Assembly (NCBI GenBank): GCA_964597045.1
Contig: CAZQWE010000009.1
Span: forward strand, 6,089 to 70,088
Direction of reading: 5' to 3'
Length of the DNA: 64,000 nt
Source of the DNA: UBA9655 sp964597045
GTDB taxonomy: Bacteria > Pseudomonadota > Alphaproteobacteria > UBA9655
The notes below the pieces were generated by a model, which was not told where the DNA came from, did no database searches, and saw nothing but the letters and a program-made list of their open reading frames with translations. Below are positions 27,161 to 36,118 of this stretch, one piece after another (the first letter of the stretch is position 1; the number at the start of each line of letters is the position of its first letter). The position numbers and the translations under genes are program-made.

Positions 27161-27189
27161 TTGATAAGTATTAAAAAGTATTATATAAT
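27161..27189 (+). promoter_or_regulatory. Near-consensus sigma-70 promoter for the subtilase gene
   Basis: TTGATA (27161-27166), a 17-bp spacer and a perfect TATAAT (27184-27189). It lies 29 bp before the ATG at 27219 and suggests strong constitutive expression of the protease. Confidence 0.65.
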
Positions 27190-27218
27190 TATTGTATAAT
27201 ACAATATTGGTGTTTTGC

Positions 27219-29831
27219 ATGGTTAAGTCTATTAATTTTATTCTGTTTACTTACGTTCTCCTGGGGTCGGCTTCAGCATTTGCACAAAATGTGAAGCACA
27301 ATCCTAAAGAAGCATTTGAAACTCATGGCCTTAGAGGCATTAAGGTCACCAAGGTGACTGGTGCGGATTCTTTGCATGCTAAGGGAATTAAGGGGCGTGG
27401 GAAGGTTGCCATTATAGATGAAAACTTTACGCCAAAGGACATAAGCTTTTTGCAAGCCAAGAAGTTACTTCATTCCGCTACAACTCGATTGAGTACTGCT
27501 GCCTTAACCCAAACAGAAGCTATACCTCTTGATGAGGAAATGGGGCATGGAACGGGTGTGATGCATACGTTTCATAGTGTGGCTCCTGAAACAGAAATCC
27601 TTCCCATTGATGTAAGATATATGGAGCATAAGAATAAATCTATACATCCCATGGCACATGCTATTGATATAGCTATCAAAGAGAAAGTAGATGCCATTAG
27701 TTTAAGTATTTCCCCGGATGATACAGATCCTGAGTATGTCAATGCCCTCGTGCGTGCTATTAACAATAATATTCCTATTTTCTATGCTGCTGGTAATTAC
27801 TCGAAGCCAGGGGCTCCTGCCATATTAGATACAATCAAGAGTAGATCAACGGGAAAAATGATTCCCCAAAATGAAATGGTAGCATTTGAACGGGCGGGCA
27901 AGAAAGGTATCCTCTTTGCTCTTGCGATCGGCTTAGATCATAAAGGTGAAGAAATCTTTACTGACTTTTCTGTTCATCCGTCAGTCAATTCAGAATCCCA
28001 TGCTGTGGCAACGATTGGTCAAGAAATACCTGTTCCAGGCGATTTATTTGGAGGAACCTCAGGATCAGCCCCCATTTTTTCAGCTTCCTACATGTTACTT
28101 AAGCAATACATGCAAAGCTTAAATCATTGGGAATCCCCTCACTCTCTTCTTAAGGAAATTCATGACTCTGGCCATGACTTAACGCATCAATATGTAGGAA
28201 CACCTCTAAAAACATACAAGGTTCTTGATCTGAATAAAGCGATGCAGCGTATGTCTGCCCGGGTTGAGCCTCCTACCATAATTGACTTTGATTACCAGAG
28301 TGTTTCCTTTAGCCAGTTAAGTGCAAATGAAGTACATTTTTCATTCAATAATACGAAAACAGGTCAAGTTGTGAGTAAACAGCTTACCCTCCCAGAAAAC
28401 TATGGTATGACCCTGAAGGGTAATAAACTTCTTGTAGAACAACATGCACCGCTTTTTGAAGTTATTGATAATACAAAGAATATTCAGATTCAGATTGTAA
28501 GGGGAGTCGATTCAATCGCTATTCAGAAAAGCACGGGTTTAGAGCACTTCGGACTTTTCTCTTATAATACAGTTAATTATCCAGGACAGCTTGAGGAAAT
28601 GCCAAGCTTAGCTATTTCAGCACCGAAACTTGTCAATGCAGGAACATTGAAAGCGAAGACATTTCAATTTTACGGGAAAGATGTTGAGAATTTTGGTCAT
28701 ATTATTTCTCCTAATCCAATGATGGTTAATTCAGTTGGTACAATGATATTTAACGAAGGTTTGCTAAAAGTTCCTGAAGTTATAGGTAAAGACGTAAGAT
28801 ATAGAGACTTAAAATTTGATTATGAGACTTTGCATGTCTCCGTTTTAGACTCAAATAAAGTTCAAGTTTCCCTAAAGAACGTTCCAAAAAAAGTGAACCT
28901 CGATTACACATTTACAGTGGAGGAGGGATATGGAATTAAGTGGGAAAAAGGAAAATTGGTTCTCGCTAAGGATTCACCCTTGCTTAATATCCTTATCCCA
29001 GAAAGTGACATTAATATTCAAATGACAAAATATAATAATAATCTTGCCATTATTAAAAGTATTGGGATGAAGCATATTGGTGTTCAATCCTATCTTGATG
29101 TTCTTTATCCTGGTCAACTTGAGGAAATTCCACGTTTAGATATTAGTGCACCCAAATTAACAAATATTGGGACTTTGAAAGCAACCGAGCTTCGTTTTCA
29201 CGGGGATGAAATTGAAAACGTGGGGCATATTATTTCATCAAATCCTGTAAATCTAACACGGGCTGGAACCATGATCCTCAATGAAGGGTTATTAAAAGTA
29301 CCTCAGTTTAAGGGAAAAGATCATTTCATGAGTGATGTTAACTTTAATTTTGATGAAGTCTCAATAGAAGTCACAGGAGAAAATTCCGTTAATGTTTCAT
29401 TGGATAACAGTAAAACAAATCAAGGTATTGATTATTCATTTGAGGTACCTGAAGGATATGGAATTAAATGGGAGAGGGGGAAATTAATTGTTGTTAAAGG
29501 AGCTCCCTTCCTAGAGATTAAAGATAATAATACTCATTTACTTTTAAATAGACTAAAGGATAATGTCTCCATTATTAAATCGACGGGGATTTCAGCCTTT
29601 AATCTTGATTCTCATATACCCGTTTATTATCCTGGCCAACTTGAAGAAATTCCAAGTTTATCTGTATCGGCTCCCAAGCTTACCAATGCAGGTACGTTAA
29701 GTGCAAAGAATTTAGAATTCCACGGGGGAGTCATCGAAAATCTGGGTCACATCCTTTCCCCCAATCCTCTTTACTTAGGCAATAAAGGGACGGTCGTTCA
29801 AAATAAAGGCCTTATCAAAGTTCCAAAATAA
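27219..29831 (+). CDS. Secreted subtilisin-like protease with three C-terminal ~176-residue modules
   Basis: An 870-residue exported serine protease of the S8 fold. A signal peptide (about residues 1-22, ending SAFA) is followed by the catalytic domain (about 35-345). The triad can be placed: D67 in VAIIDENF, H110 in MGHGTGV, S281 in GGTSGSAP, with the oxyanion N193 in YAAGN. The Ser motif differs from the usual GTSMAxP. Residues 357-532, 533-708 and 709-870 are three copies of one module. Each copy contains YGIKWEKGKL-, YPGQLEEIP- and SAPKLTNAGTL-type motifs and ends near GLLKVP. The ATG at 27219 is chosen over a TTG at 27192 because it begins the signal peptide. Two further copies lie in the next gene. 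It is probably surface-exposed or secreted; the target is unknown. Confidence 0.82.
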   Translation: MVKSINFILFTYVLLGSASAFAQNVKHNPKEAFETHGLRGIKVTKVTGADSLHAKGIKGRGKVAIIDENFTPKDISFLQAKKLLHSATTRLSTAALTQTEAIPLDEEMGHGTGVMHTFHSVAPETEILPIDVRYMEHKNKSIHPMAHAIDIAIKEKVDAISLSISPDDTDPEYVNALVRAINNNIPIFYAAGNYSKPGAPAILDTIKSRSTGKMIPQNEMVAFERAGKKGILFALAIGLDHKGEEIFTDFSVHPSVNSESHAVATIGQEIPVPGDLFGGTSGSAPIFSASYMLLKQYMQSLNHWESPHSLLKEIHDSGHDLTHQYVGTPLKTYKVLDLNKAMQRMSARVEPPTIIDFDYQSVSFSQLSANEVHFSFNNTKTGQVVSKQLTLPENYGMTLKGNKLLVEQHAPLFEVIDNTKNIQIQIVRGVDSIAIQKSTGLEHFGLFSYNTVNYPGQLEEMPSLAISAPKLVNAGTLKAKTFQFYGKDVENFGHIISPNPMMVNSVGTMIFNEGLLKVPEVIGKDVRYRDLKFDYETLHVSVLDSNKVQVSLKNVPKKVNLDYTFTVEEGYGIKWEKGKLVLAKDSPLLNILIPESDINIQMTKYNNNLAIIKSIGMKHIGVQSYLDVLYPGQLEEIPRLDISAPKLTNIGTLKATELRFHGDEIENVGHIISSNPVNLTRAGTMILNEGLLKVPQFKGKDHFMSDVNFNFDEVSIEVTGENSVNVSLDNSKTNQGIDYSFEVPEGYGIKWERGKLIVVKGAPFLEIKDNNTHLLLNRLKDNVSIIKSTGISAFNLDSHIPVYYPGQLEEIPSLSVSAPKLTNAGTLSAKNLEFHGGVIENLGHILSPNPLYLGNKGTVVQNKGLIKVPK
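28287..29831 (+). repeat. Three tandem 176-codon modules in the protease gene
   Basis: Modules begin at 28287, 28815 and 29343, exactly 528 bp apart; the last is shorter and ends the protein. Conserved anchors in each are an FDY/FNF start, a YPGQLEE box, an N-x-GTL box, an E-N-x-GHI box and a GLLKVP-type end. The N-x-G-T-L and N-x-G-H-I ladder resembles filamentous-haemagglutinin-like beta-helix coils; that structural reading is inference. Confidence 0.8.
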
Positions 29832-29904
29832 TTTTTCGTAAAAGTCATCTGTAAATAAGCTTTGTACTAAATAAGTGTTCTCAGAAAAATAATAATGTAT
29901 GGGC

Positions 29905-29933
29905 TTGACAAAGTAATAATAAATCACTAGTTA
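29905..29933 (+). promoter_or_regulatory. Possible promoter for the 1332-residue protein gene
   Basis: TTGACA (29905-29910), a 17-bp spacer and TAGTTA (29928-29933), 44 bp before the ATG. The -35 box is perfect; the -10 box is weaker. Confidence 0.5.
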
Positions 29934-29976
29934 ATTCTTATTGTAAAACTTATAAAACTATTTATGGTGCCCAGAT

Positions 29977-32900
29977 ATGAAAAAACAATCCCTATTTAAA
30001 GCTCTTTTGTTAGCGACATCAATCCTTGCTTTCCATCCAAGTCTATATGCTGCTGGTGATGATTTAATCGAAACTGACAAGGATATATTTGATATTGGTA
30101 AAGTTGGTCGTTCGAAATTTGTCAAAGATAAGATTGAAGCTCATCGTCTATCAAACAAGGGAAATATTGACATTGGTGAGGAGTTATTTGTTAGGTTTTA
30201 TACGGGTGGTGTGGGTCTTGATAGTTTTTTGAGAGCTGTTGACTGTAATCGTGATAAACTCATAGACGTTCTTTTTAGCTATAATCTTAATACTATTGAT
30301 CCAGGTTGTTTAGTAAATGGTTATACTGAAATGAAGGGTATATTTTTTGATTTCTTTAAAAACAGAAAAATTCCTGGACAGCTTAGGGACCTTTTTAAAG
30401 ATCATGATAAAATAGCTAAAGCAACAGATAACCCTTTTTCAGAAATGGAAAACGCCACTTTTCATCGAAATTATTATGAGCCATTTGTGCTACAAGTTAT
30501 TGCCTCAGAAGAAGTTACCACGCTCCCGAATGTTTTTCTTATCAAATTTGCAAATGGAATGAATAGAAAACTGAGGATCTTTGCTAATGACCAACTCCGC
30601 AATGATAATATGTGGAGAAGTAATAACCTATGGAATGTCCTTTGCGAGGGCAACCAATTCTCTCGTTTGGTAAAGGCAGGAAATGTTCAAGAGATTGAAA
30701 GATGTAAGCTTCTAGAAACGGAAGATCTTCATCGTCTTGAAACCAGAGAAATTGATTACATGGTTGGTGCTTTGAAGCTTGATATGTGCGAGAGGCTCTT
30801 TAAGTCAAAAGGACTTCCACAGGTTGAAATAGAAAGGCATAACCGTGATATTAAACAGTTGAGACATGTATGGGCTAAGGAATTGGCTCAATCTCCCCTT
30901 CACGCAAAAAAAACTGCCGCTTTTTATTCTGTTCTTTTAGACATGGCGCTGTCTGAAGTGGTGTCACTTGAGACGGCTATCAAGCAAGGATCTCAAGAGA
31001 TGGTGGGGGTTCGTCAACAAGAGCTTCAGAAGGTTAAAGAAAAAATCACCTTTTTTCATAATGCTCTAGAAGATATAGGCACGCATGTTAAGCTAGCGGA
31101 GGTAGACCTCTGTGATATGCTGCTTAAGTTAACGCTTTATTATGAAAGACTTGCTGAGCAGTTTAAGAGGGATAGTGTTTGTCCCGCTCTTGCAGTTGAT
31201 GTGCAGTTAAAGAATAAATTGTTTGCTGAACGTCTTAAATTAGAAGCAACTCGATTTGCAAAGGCATTCGATCAACTACAGTCAGGTCTTGTACAAGATA
31301 TTGATTATAAACTCCGCGTCAAAGGTCATGCAGTTGAAAAAAGGTTTGAGGAAAAACAGAAGCGTAATTTAAAGCTTGAAAATGATACGGTACGTTACGT
31401 AGACGACCCACTTCGACCATATGATCCTCCTCGCCGTGTTGCTGTTCACCAGGAATGGAAATTGAATGATGATTTTCAAGTATGTAATCGTATTGTTGAG
31501 GCGGAAGTTGTTAGATTAATTGACGGGAATAAAAAGTACTTTAATCCTATTTACTTAAGTAAAGATCCATTTTTGCCGATAGGACTTCAAGATATCAACG
31601 AAGTTTATCCGCAGGATGTTTCTGACAACGAGTGGTTAAGAACATTTCCTCAAGAGATTTATGACGGTGTTCTATATTTGCTCGTACCACACAATGAGCG
31701 AGCAACCCTTCTCCGAAACATTGGGTTATTTAATCATGTCCAAGATTCGCCTTATTGGTATGAGGATTTCGCTAGAACTACAATCGGTGGTGTAAGTCTT
31801 GAGGGGAGAAAGATTCCTTTCGTCGATGATGCATCCTTCCTTCAGCTTTTTGGTGATTCAGCTTCAAGGCGTGATATCTTTGATATCTTTAAAAACTTAC
31901 ATTCTGTTTTTAGTAAAGCGAATATAGGTGCAGACGATGCACTTAGGGATCAAAAAATGAAAGCGAGAAAGCGTTTTAAGCGATTGGTTGCTCGTTACAT
32001 TGAATTAGAACAAAATAGTATTGGTGGTGATGTTCAGCTTATTGAAGCGAGAGGAAAAACAAAAGCGGCACTTGCATTTATTCAAAATTATGGGCGCTGT
32101 ATAGACGGTGTTTGTGATGGTCTTAATCACTTAGAAGGTGAAATGTTTAGGGATGAGAGCTATCTTGAAGCTGAAATCGGGGGTGTTTTTTCAGACAATG
32201 CTCTTCAGTTTTGCAGTAAATTTGGACAAATGTCTGGGAGCGCTGAATGGAAAACGGTGGCTCCTCAATTTGTGAGGGATAGATTAATGTTTTCTCTTCC
32301 CTTACAAGGTGAGCCAAGACTTCGTTTTTACTGTTTGTTTAATTCAGTCAGTGATCTAGCCGATTCTACATTCTCGCCAAACAATCTAATGCGAACTTTT
32401 TTGACCGGGGGGCGCGTAGCTGTTGCTAACTTCACATCGGTCAACTTTGAAGCGTTTACAGCCGATAAGGCCATTGACCTAATTTTTGATGCTTATAAAA
32501 GGGGGCAGAAAAAAGCAAAGGACGGTGTGACTCTTTCTCATAAAAACATTGTCGCGTTCATTGAGCAGGATCCCTATCTCAACTCCTTTTATGAGGAATT
32601 TGGCGACGAGATCTTTGATAATGAGGACTATGAGAACGACTTCTTTTGCCCTAAAGAAAAGGGAACTTATAAAAGAGAACTCTTTGCTTATATACTTGAA
32701 CGACTTGGGTATATTATTGACCCCAAGAGTCGTTGGGATGCAGATGCAAAGAAGAAAAAAGCTGAACAGGTAGAACAAAAAGAAGAAAGAATTAGATCAG
32801 CTAAGGTCCCTTTGACAACTTCTCCTTTAATGCTGACAGGCACTAAGGATGAATTTGAACAAGAGAAAGCTTGTGAATTGCTTGATTTGAACTTTAACTT

Positions 32901-33975
32901 CGATAGTTTGGTGGTTGATCAGACAGAAAGAGATAAAGTTAAGTTTACTTTTGCAAAAAGTGGAACTAATCAGATTGTTTCAGGTGTATTCAATATGCAA
33001 GATAACTTTGGTTTTTATTTTAATAATAGTAAGCTCGTTTACGCACAAGGAACACATGTATGTCAGATACTTGATCCAGTACGTAAGATAAATGTTGACT
33101 TACAAAAAGGTGAGGGGGGCCTCGTTGTTATTAAAACTCTTGGGCTTACTCATTTTAGCGTCTCATCAAGATTACCTATTGTTTATTCTGGACAATTGGA
33201 AGATATGCCATCACTTGCATTTAAGACACCTCTGTTCTCAAATAGGGGCACTCTTTCCTCAACAAAGCTAAGGTTTGATTGTGAAAAGGTTGAGAATCTT
33301 GGGCATATTATTTCTCTTAATCCAGTTCAATTGGTTAGGGACGGTACGTGTGTGTTCAATAAAGGGCAAGGCTTACTTCTTGTGCCAAGCTTGGCTGGTG
33401 ATGACACAGTTTTGTGGGATGACCAATTGGATTATGATCAAATGGATGTTAAGGTATCTGTAGACAATACTGGTATGGCTAATCGTATTGTTCTGAAGCT
33501 CAAGCATAAACTTACTGGCTTGACGCAAAAAGAAGCTTTTGATCTAGAGCCCCATGAGGGAATAGAGTGGAAGGATGGGTCTATAAGAAAAATAAAAAAT
33601 GGGCCTTATCTGAGGTTTGCAAATGCACAAAATAATGTGAATGTTGTGCTTGGTTCAAACCAAGAGAAAGCAATTGTTCTTTATGGGTGTTCCGGAATCA
33701 ATAATTTTGGTTTGAAAACAAAAGAAAAAGTTGTTCACAGTGGTCAGAAATTACCCTTAAAAAGGGTCAATGTAACTTGTCCTTCCTTTTCTAACGTTGG
33801 GTTGATGACAGTAGATCAACTCGTGTTTAATGGTAAAGAAATTGTTAATTCTGGACATATCTTATCCACTCAACCCATCCAGTTCGTACAAAGGACAACC
33901 ATTGATAATGGTGGACTTGTTAAGTCTGAGAATGAAGAATATCCACAAGGGAAACAGAATAAGGATCCAATGTAA
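29977..33975 (+). CDS. Large secreted protein sharing the protease's C-terminal modules
   Basis: Not recognised as a known family. The 1332 residues begin with a signal peptide (about 1-26, ending LYAAG). The long middle part (about 30-960) is helical, charged and rich in Lys/Glu/Phe, with no motif that could be identified. Residues 973-1150 and 1151-1332 are two diverged copies of the module found three times in the upstream subtilase: YSGQLEDMPSL, NRGTLSS and VENLGHIISLNP correspond box for box. The two genes are tandem (145 bp apart) with separate promoters, so they may act together, for example as protease and substrate or as two surface proteins with a common anchoring domain. An intrinsic terminator follows. 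Confidence 0.78.
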   Translation: MKKQSLFKALLLATSILAFHPSLYAAGDDLIETDKDIFDIGKVGRSKFVKDKIEAHRLSNKGNIDIGEELFVRFYTGGVGLDSFLRAVDCNRDKLIDVLFSYNLNTIDPGCLVNGYTEMKGIFFDFFKNRKIPGQLRDLFKDHDKIAKATDNPFSEMENATFHRNYYEPFVLQVIASEEVTTLPNVFLIKFANGMNRKLRIFANDQLRNDNMWRSNNLWNVLCEGNQFSRLVKAGNVQEIERCKLLETEDLHRLETREIDYMVGALKLDMCERLFKSKGLPQVEIERHNRDIKQLRHVWAKELAQSPLHAKKTAAFYSVLLDMALSEVVSLETAIKQGSQEMVGVRQQELQKVKEKITFFHNALEDIGTHVKLAEVDLCDMLLKLTLYYERLAEQFKRDSVCPALAVDVQLKNKLFAERLKLEATRFAKAFDQLQSGLVQDIDYKLRVKGHAVEKRFEEKQKRNLKLENDTVRYVDDPLRPYDPPRRVAVHQEWKLNDDFQVCNRIVEAEVVRLIDGNKKYFNPIYLSKDPFLPIGLQDINEVYPQDVSDNEWLRTFPQEIYDGVLYLLVPHNERATLLRNIGLFNHVQDSPYWYEDFARTTIGGVSLEGRKIPFVDDASFLQLFGDSASRRDIFDIFKNLHSVFSKANIGADDALRDQKMKARKRFKRLVARYIELEQNSIGGDVQLIEARGKTKAALAFIQNYGRCIDGVCDGLNHLEGEMFRDESYLEAEIGGVFSDNALQFCSKFGQMSGSAEWKTVAPQFVRDRLMFSLPLQGEPRLRFYCLFNSVSDLADSTFSPNNLMRTFLTGGRVAVANFTSVNFEAFTADKAIDLIFDAYKRGQKKAKDGVTLSHKNIVAFIEQDPYLNSFYEEFGDEIFDNEDYENDFFCPKEKGTYKRELFAYILERLGYIIDPKSRWDADAKKKKAEQVEQKEERIRSAKVPLTTSPLMLTGTKDEFEQEKACELLDLNFNFDSLVVDQTERDKVKFTFAKSGTNQIVSGVFNMQDNFGFYFNNSKLVYAQGTHVCQILDPVRKINVDLQKGEGGLVVIKTLGLTHFSVSSRLPIVYSGQLEDMPSLAFKTPLFSNRGTLSSTKLRFDCEKVENLGHIISLNPVQLVRDGTCVFNKGQGLLLVPSLAGDDTVLWDDQLDYDQMDVKVSVDNTGMANRIVLKLKHKLTGLTQKEAFDLEPHEGIEWKDGSIRKIKNGPYLRFANAQNNVNVVLGSNQEKAIVLYGCSGINNFGLKTKEKVVHSGQKLPLKRVNVTCPSFSNVGLMTVDQLVFNGKEIVNSGHILSTQPIQFVQRTTIDNGGLVKSENEEYPQGKQNKDPM
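32893..33975 (+). repeat. Two diverged copies of the protease module
   Basis: Copies start at 32893 and 33427 and run to the end of the gene. The QLED box, NRGTL and ENLGHII in the first, and NSGHIL in the second, align with the protease modules. The second copy is more diverged and has lost the GQLEE box (SGQKLPL in its place). Confidence 0.72.
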
Positions 33976-33983
33976 TTAATCAT

Positions 33984-34020
33984 AAGGGCTTCTGGTTATT
34001 CATCAGAGGCCCTTTTTTTA
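33984..34020 (+). terminator. Rho-independent terminator after the 1332-residue protein gene
   Basis: An 11-bp stem (AAGGGCTTCTG pairing with CAGAGGCCCTT, one G-U) with a nine-base loop is followed by seven T. It lies in the convergent gap before the rpoH stop and reaches into its last codon. Confidence 0.85.
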
Positions 34021-34911
34021 TTCAATAATTCTCTTTTGAAGAGCTGATGATTTGACAGCCTTTTGCAATTTCTCAAAGGCTCTGATTTCGATTTGGCGAA
34101 TTCTCTCACGGGAAACACCCAGAGTTTCTGACAAAGATTCCAGGGTTTCAGGTGGTTCTTTAAGGCGACGTTCAACAATAATTTGCCTTTCTCGGTCATT
34201 TAAGGAATTTAAAGCTGTCACGAGCAAAGCATTTTTATGTTTGTGATCGTCTTGTTCTATAATCTTATTTTCATGAGTTGAATCTTCATCTACGAGCCAG
34301 TCTTGCCATTCTTCAGCTCCTTCTTCCTTTAAAGGAACATTAAGAGATTGGTCTTGGCCACTGAGACGCTTACTCATCTCAATCACTTCTTCTTGGGAAA
34401 CGTTTAATTCGCTGGCTATATCCTTGATAGATTGATTTGTAAGGGTGAGTTCCTCAATGGATTGCATTTCATTTTTGAGTCGCCTCAAATTGAAGAAAAG
34501 CTTCTTCTGAGCTGCTGTTGTACCGATTTTAACCAAGGACCATGAATGAAGAATATACTCTTGAATATTGGCGCGAATCCACCAAATAGCATAGGTTGAA
34601 AAACGAAACCCTTTATCGGGATCAAACTTTCTTAAAGCTTGCATGAGTCCCACGTTTCCTTCTGCTATGAGATCAATAATAGGCAGGCCGTATCCCCTGT
34701 AACCTCCCGCAATCTTCGCGACAAGTCGGAGGTGTGATGCAACAAGCATTTCTGCTGCTTTTGGGTCTTGATGTTCCTGCCACCTTTTTGCAAGGATGAA
34801 CTCTTCTTCAGCTTCCAACATGGGAAAGCGTTTAATTTCTGCTAAATAACGAGCCAGACCGTCACCGACCGCTGGAAGAGCTGGTAATGGTATGTTTTGA
34901 TCCTCTGACAC
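34018..34911 (-). CDS. rpoH: RNA polymerase heat-shock sigma factor sigma-32
   Basis: Directs RNA polymerase to heat-shock promoters. It has 297 residues. Region 2 contains DLIAEGNVGLMQALRKFDPDKGFRFSTYAIWWIRANIQEYI in pieces (about residues 80-120), followed directly by the RpoH box QKKLFFNLRRLK (about 134-145), which distinguishes it from housekeeping sigma. Region 4 carries the helix-turn-helix ETLGVSRERIRQIEIRAFEKL. It pairs with the rluD gene upstream (27-bp gap), an alphaproteobacterial arrangement. It is surrounded on both sides by genes for large secreted proteins, which probably inserted around it. Confidence 0.97.
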   Translation of the reverse strand: MSEDQNIPLPALPAVGDGLARYLAEIKRFPMLEAEEEFILAKRWQEHQDPKAAEMLVASHLRLVAKIAGGYRGYGLPIIDLIAEGNVGLMQALRKFDPDKGFRFSTYAIWWIRANIQEYILHSWSLVKIGTTAAQKKLFFNLRRLKNEMQSIEELTLTNQSIKDIASELNVSQEEVIEMSKRLSGQDQSLNVPLKEEGAEEWQDWLVDEDSTHENKIIEQDDHKHKNALLVTALNSLNDRERQIIVERRLKEPPETLESLSETLGVSRERIRQIEIRAFEKLQKAVKSSALQKRIIE

Positions 34912-34938
34912 GTGAGCTCACTTTCATTGTTAATCTCA

Positions 34939-35904
34939 TCAGCATAGCACATTTATTAACTCTCGCATATCCTCTGGAAGTTCGGATGTAAAGACCATCT
35001 TTTCCTGGGTGCGGGGGTGGTTAAATCGTAACTCTTTCGCATGCAGGGCTTGTCTACCAACTGTCCATTCTTCATTAAGATAAGTCTTGAGTTTTTCAGA
35101 AATCCCTTTTGGTGTTTTACCATAAAGAGAGTCCCCCATGAGAGGATGCCCCTTTGATTGTAAATGAACGCGAATTTGATGAGTGCGACCTGTTTCTAAT
35201 CGGCATTCCACAAGGGTCGCAACCGCTTCAAAATAGCGAAGAACTTTGACGTGTGTCCGTGCTTCTTTACCATTAGTACGAATTGCCATTCTTTTGCGAT
35301 TGCGTACATCTCGACCAATAGGACCTTCTATAATGCATTCCTTTGGTAATAGTCTTCCCCAGACAAGAGCGTGGTAAACACGGCCCATTTCACGTGTTGA
35401 GAGCTGATGGGAAAGGTTATGATGGGCTGTATCATTCTTAGCAACAACCATTAGACCACTTGTCTCTTTGTCAAGTCGATGAACAATTCCGGGACGTTTC
35501 ACGCCATTGATGCCTGAAAGGCTAGTGCCGCAATGGGCAAGTAAAGCATTAACTAAGGTACCGTCCAAATTGCCCGGAGCAGGGTGGACAACAAGTCCTG
35601 CAGGCTTGTTAATGACGATCACATCCTCATCTTCATAACAAATATTAAGTGGGATGGCTTGAGCTTCGGGCTTGGCATCGACGGATTCAGGAATGGATAT
35701 TTCAAGAGTTTGGCCTGGTTTAACTTTTTGAGAAACACTACAAGTTCTCTTGTTATCAAGAGAAATGTTCCCATTTTGAATAAGACTTTGGACGCGGGTC
35801 CGGGACAGATGGGGTAGGTGTTTGATCACTGCTTTATCAAGGCGTAGTCCTTCATCCTGTTCTTGGAAATGGAGCCTATGAGAGAATACTGAAGTCGACA
35901 GCAT
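34939..35904 (-). CDS. rluD: 23S rRNA pseudouridine synthase RluD-type
   Basis: Converts uridines of helix 69 of 23S rRNA to pseudouridine. It has 321 residues. An S4 RNA-binding domain (RLDKAVIKHLPHLSRTRVQSLI, about residues 21-42) precedes the synthase domain. The catalytic Asp lies in VHRLDKETSGLMVVAK (about 147-162); the ETGRTHQIRVHL and GHPLMGDSLYG motifs are complete. Exact substrate within the RluA/C/D group is inferred from its position before rpoH and the S4 domain. It is divergent from the proline-rich protein gene across 214 bp of very AT-rich DNA. Confidence 0.94.
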   Translation of the reverse strand: MLSTSVFSHRLHFQEQDEGLRLDKAVIKHLPHLSRTRVQSLIQNGNISLDNKRTCSVSQKVKPGQTLEISIPESVDAKPEAQAIPLNICYEDEDVIVINKPAGLVVHPAPGNLDGTLVNALLAHCGTSLSGINGVKRPGIVHRLDKETSGLMVVAKNDTAHHNLSHQLSTREMGRVYHALVWGRLLPKECIIEGPIGRDVRNRKRMAIRTNGKEARTHVKVLRYFEAVATLVECRLETGRTHQIRVHLQSKGHPLMGDSLYGKTPKGISEKLKTYLNEEWTVGRQALHAKELRFNHPRTQEKMVFTSELPEDMRELINVLC

Positions 35905-36118
35905 AGTTTATCCTTAATTACTATTGTTTTATTTATAATATATTTGTACGCCGTGTCAATGAATGGTTTCTAAAAGGTATGCATATTGATCATAAGTCGT
36001 ATGAAAAAAGATTGTTGGAAATATTTCGAAAAATAATTATATATATGATATTATATATTATAAGCTTATATGTTAATTAACTCTGGTCCTCTGGTGTTGA
36101 GGTTTTTTAGGTGATACG

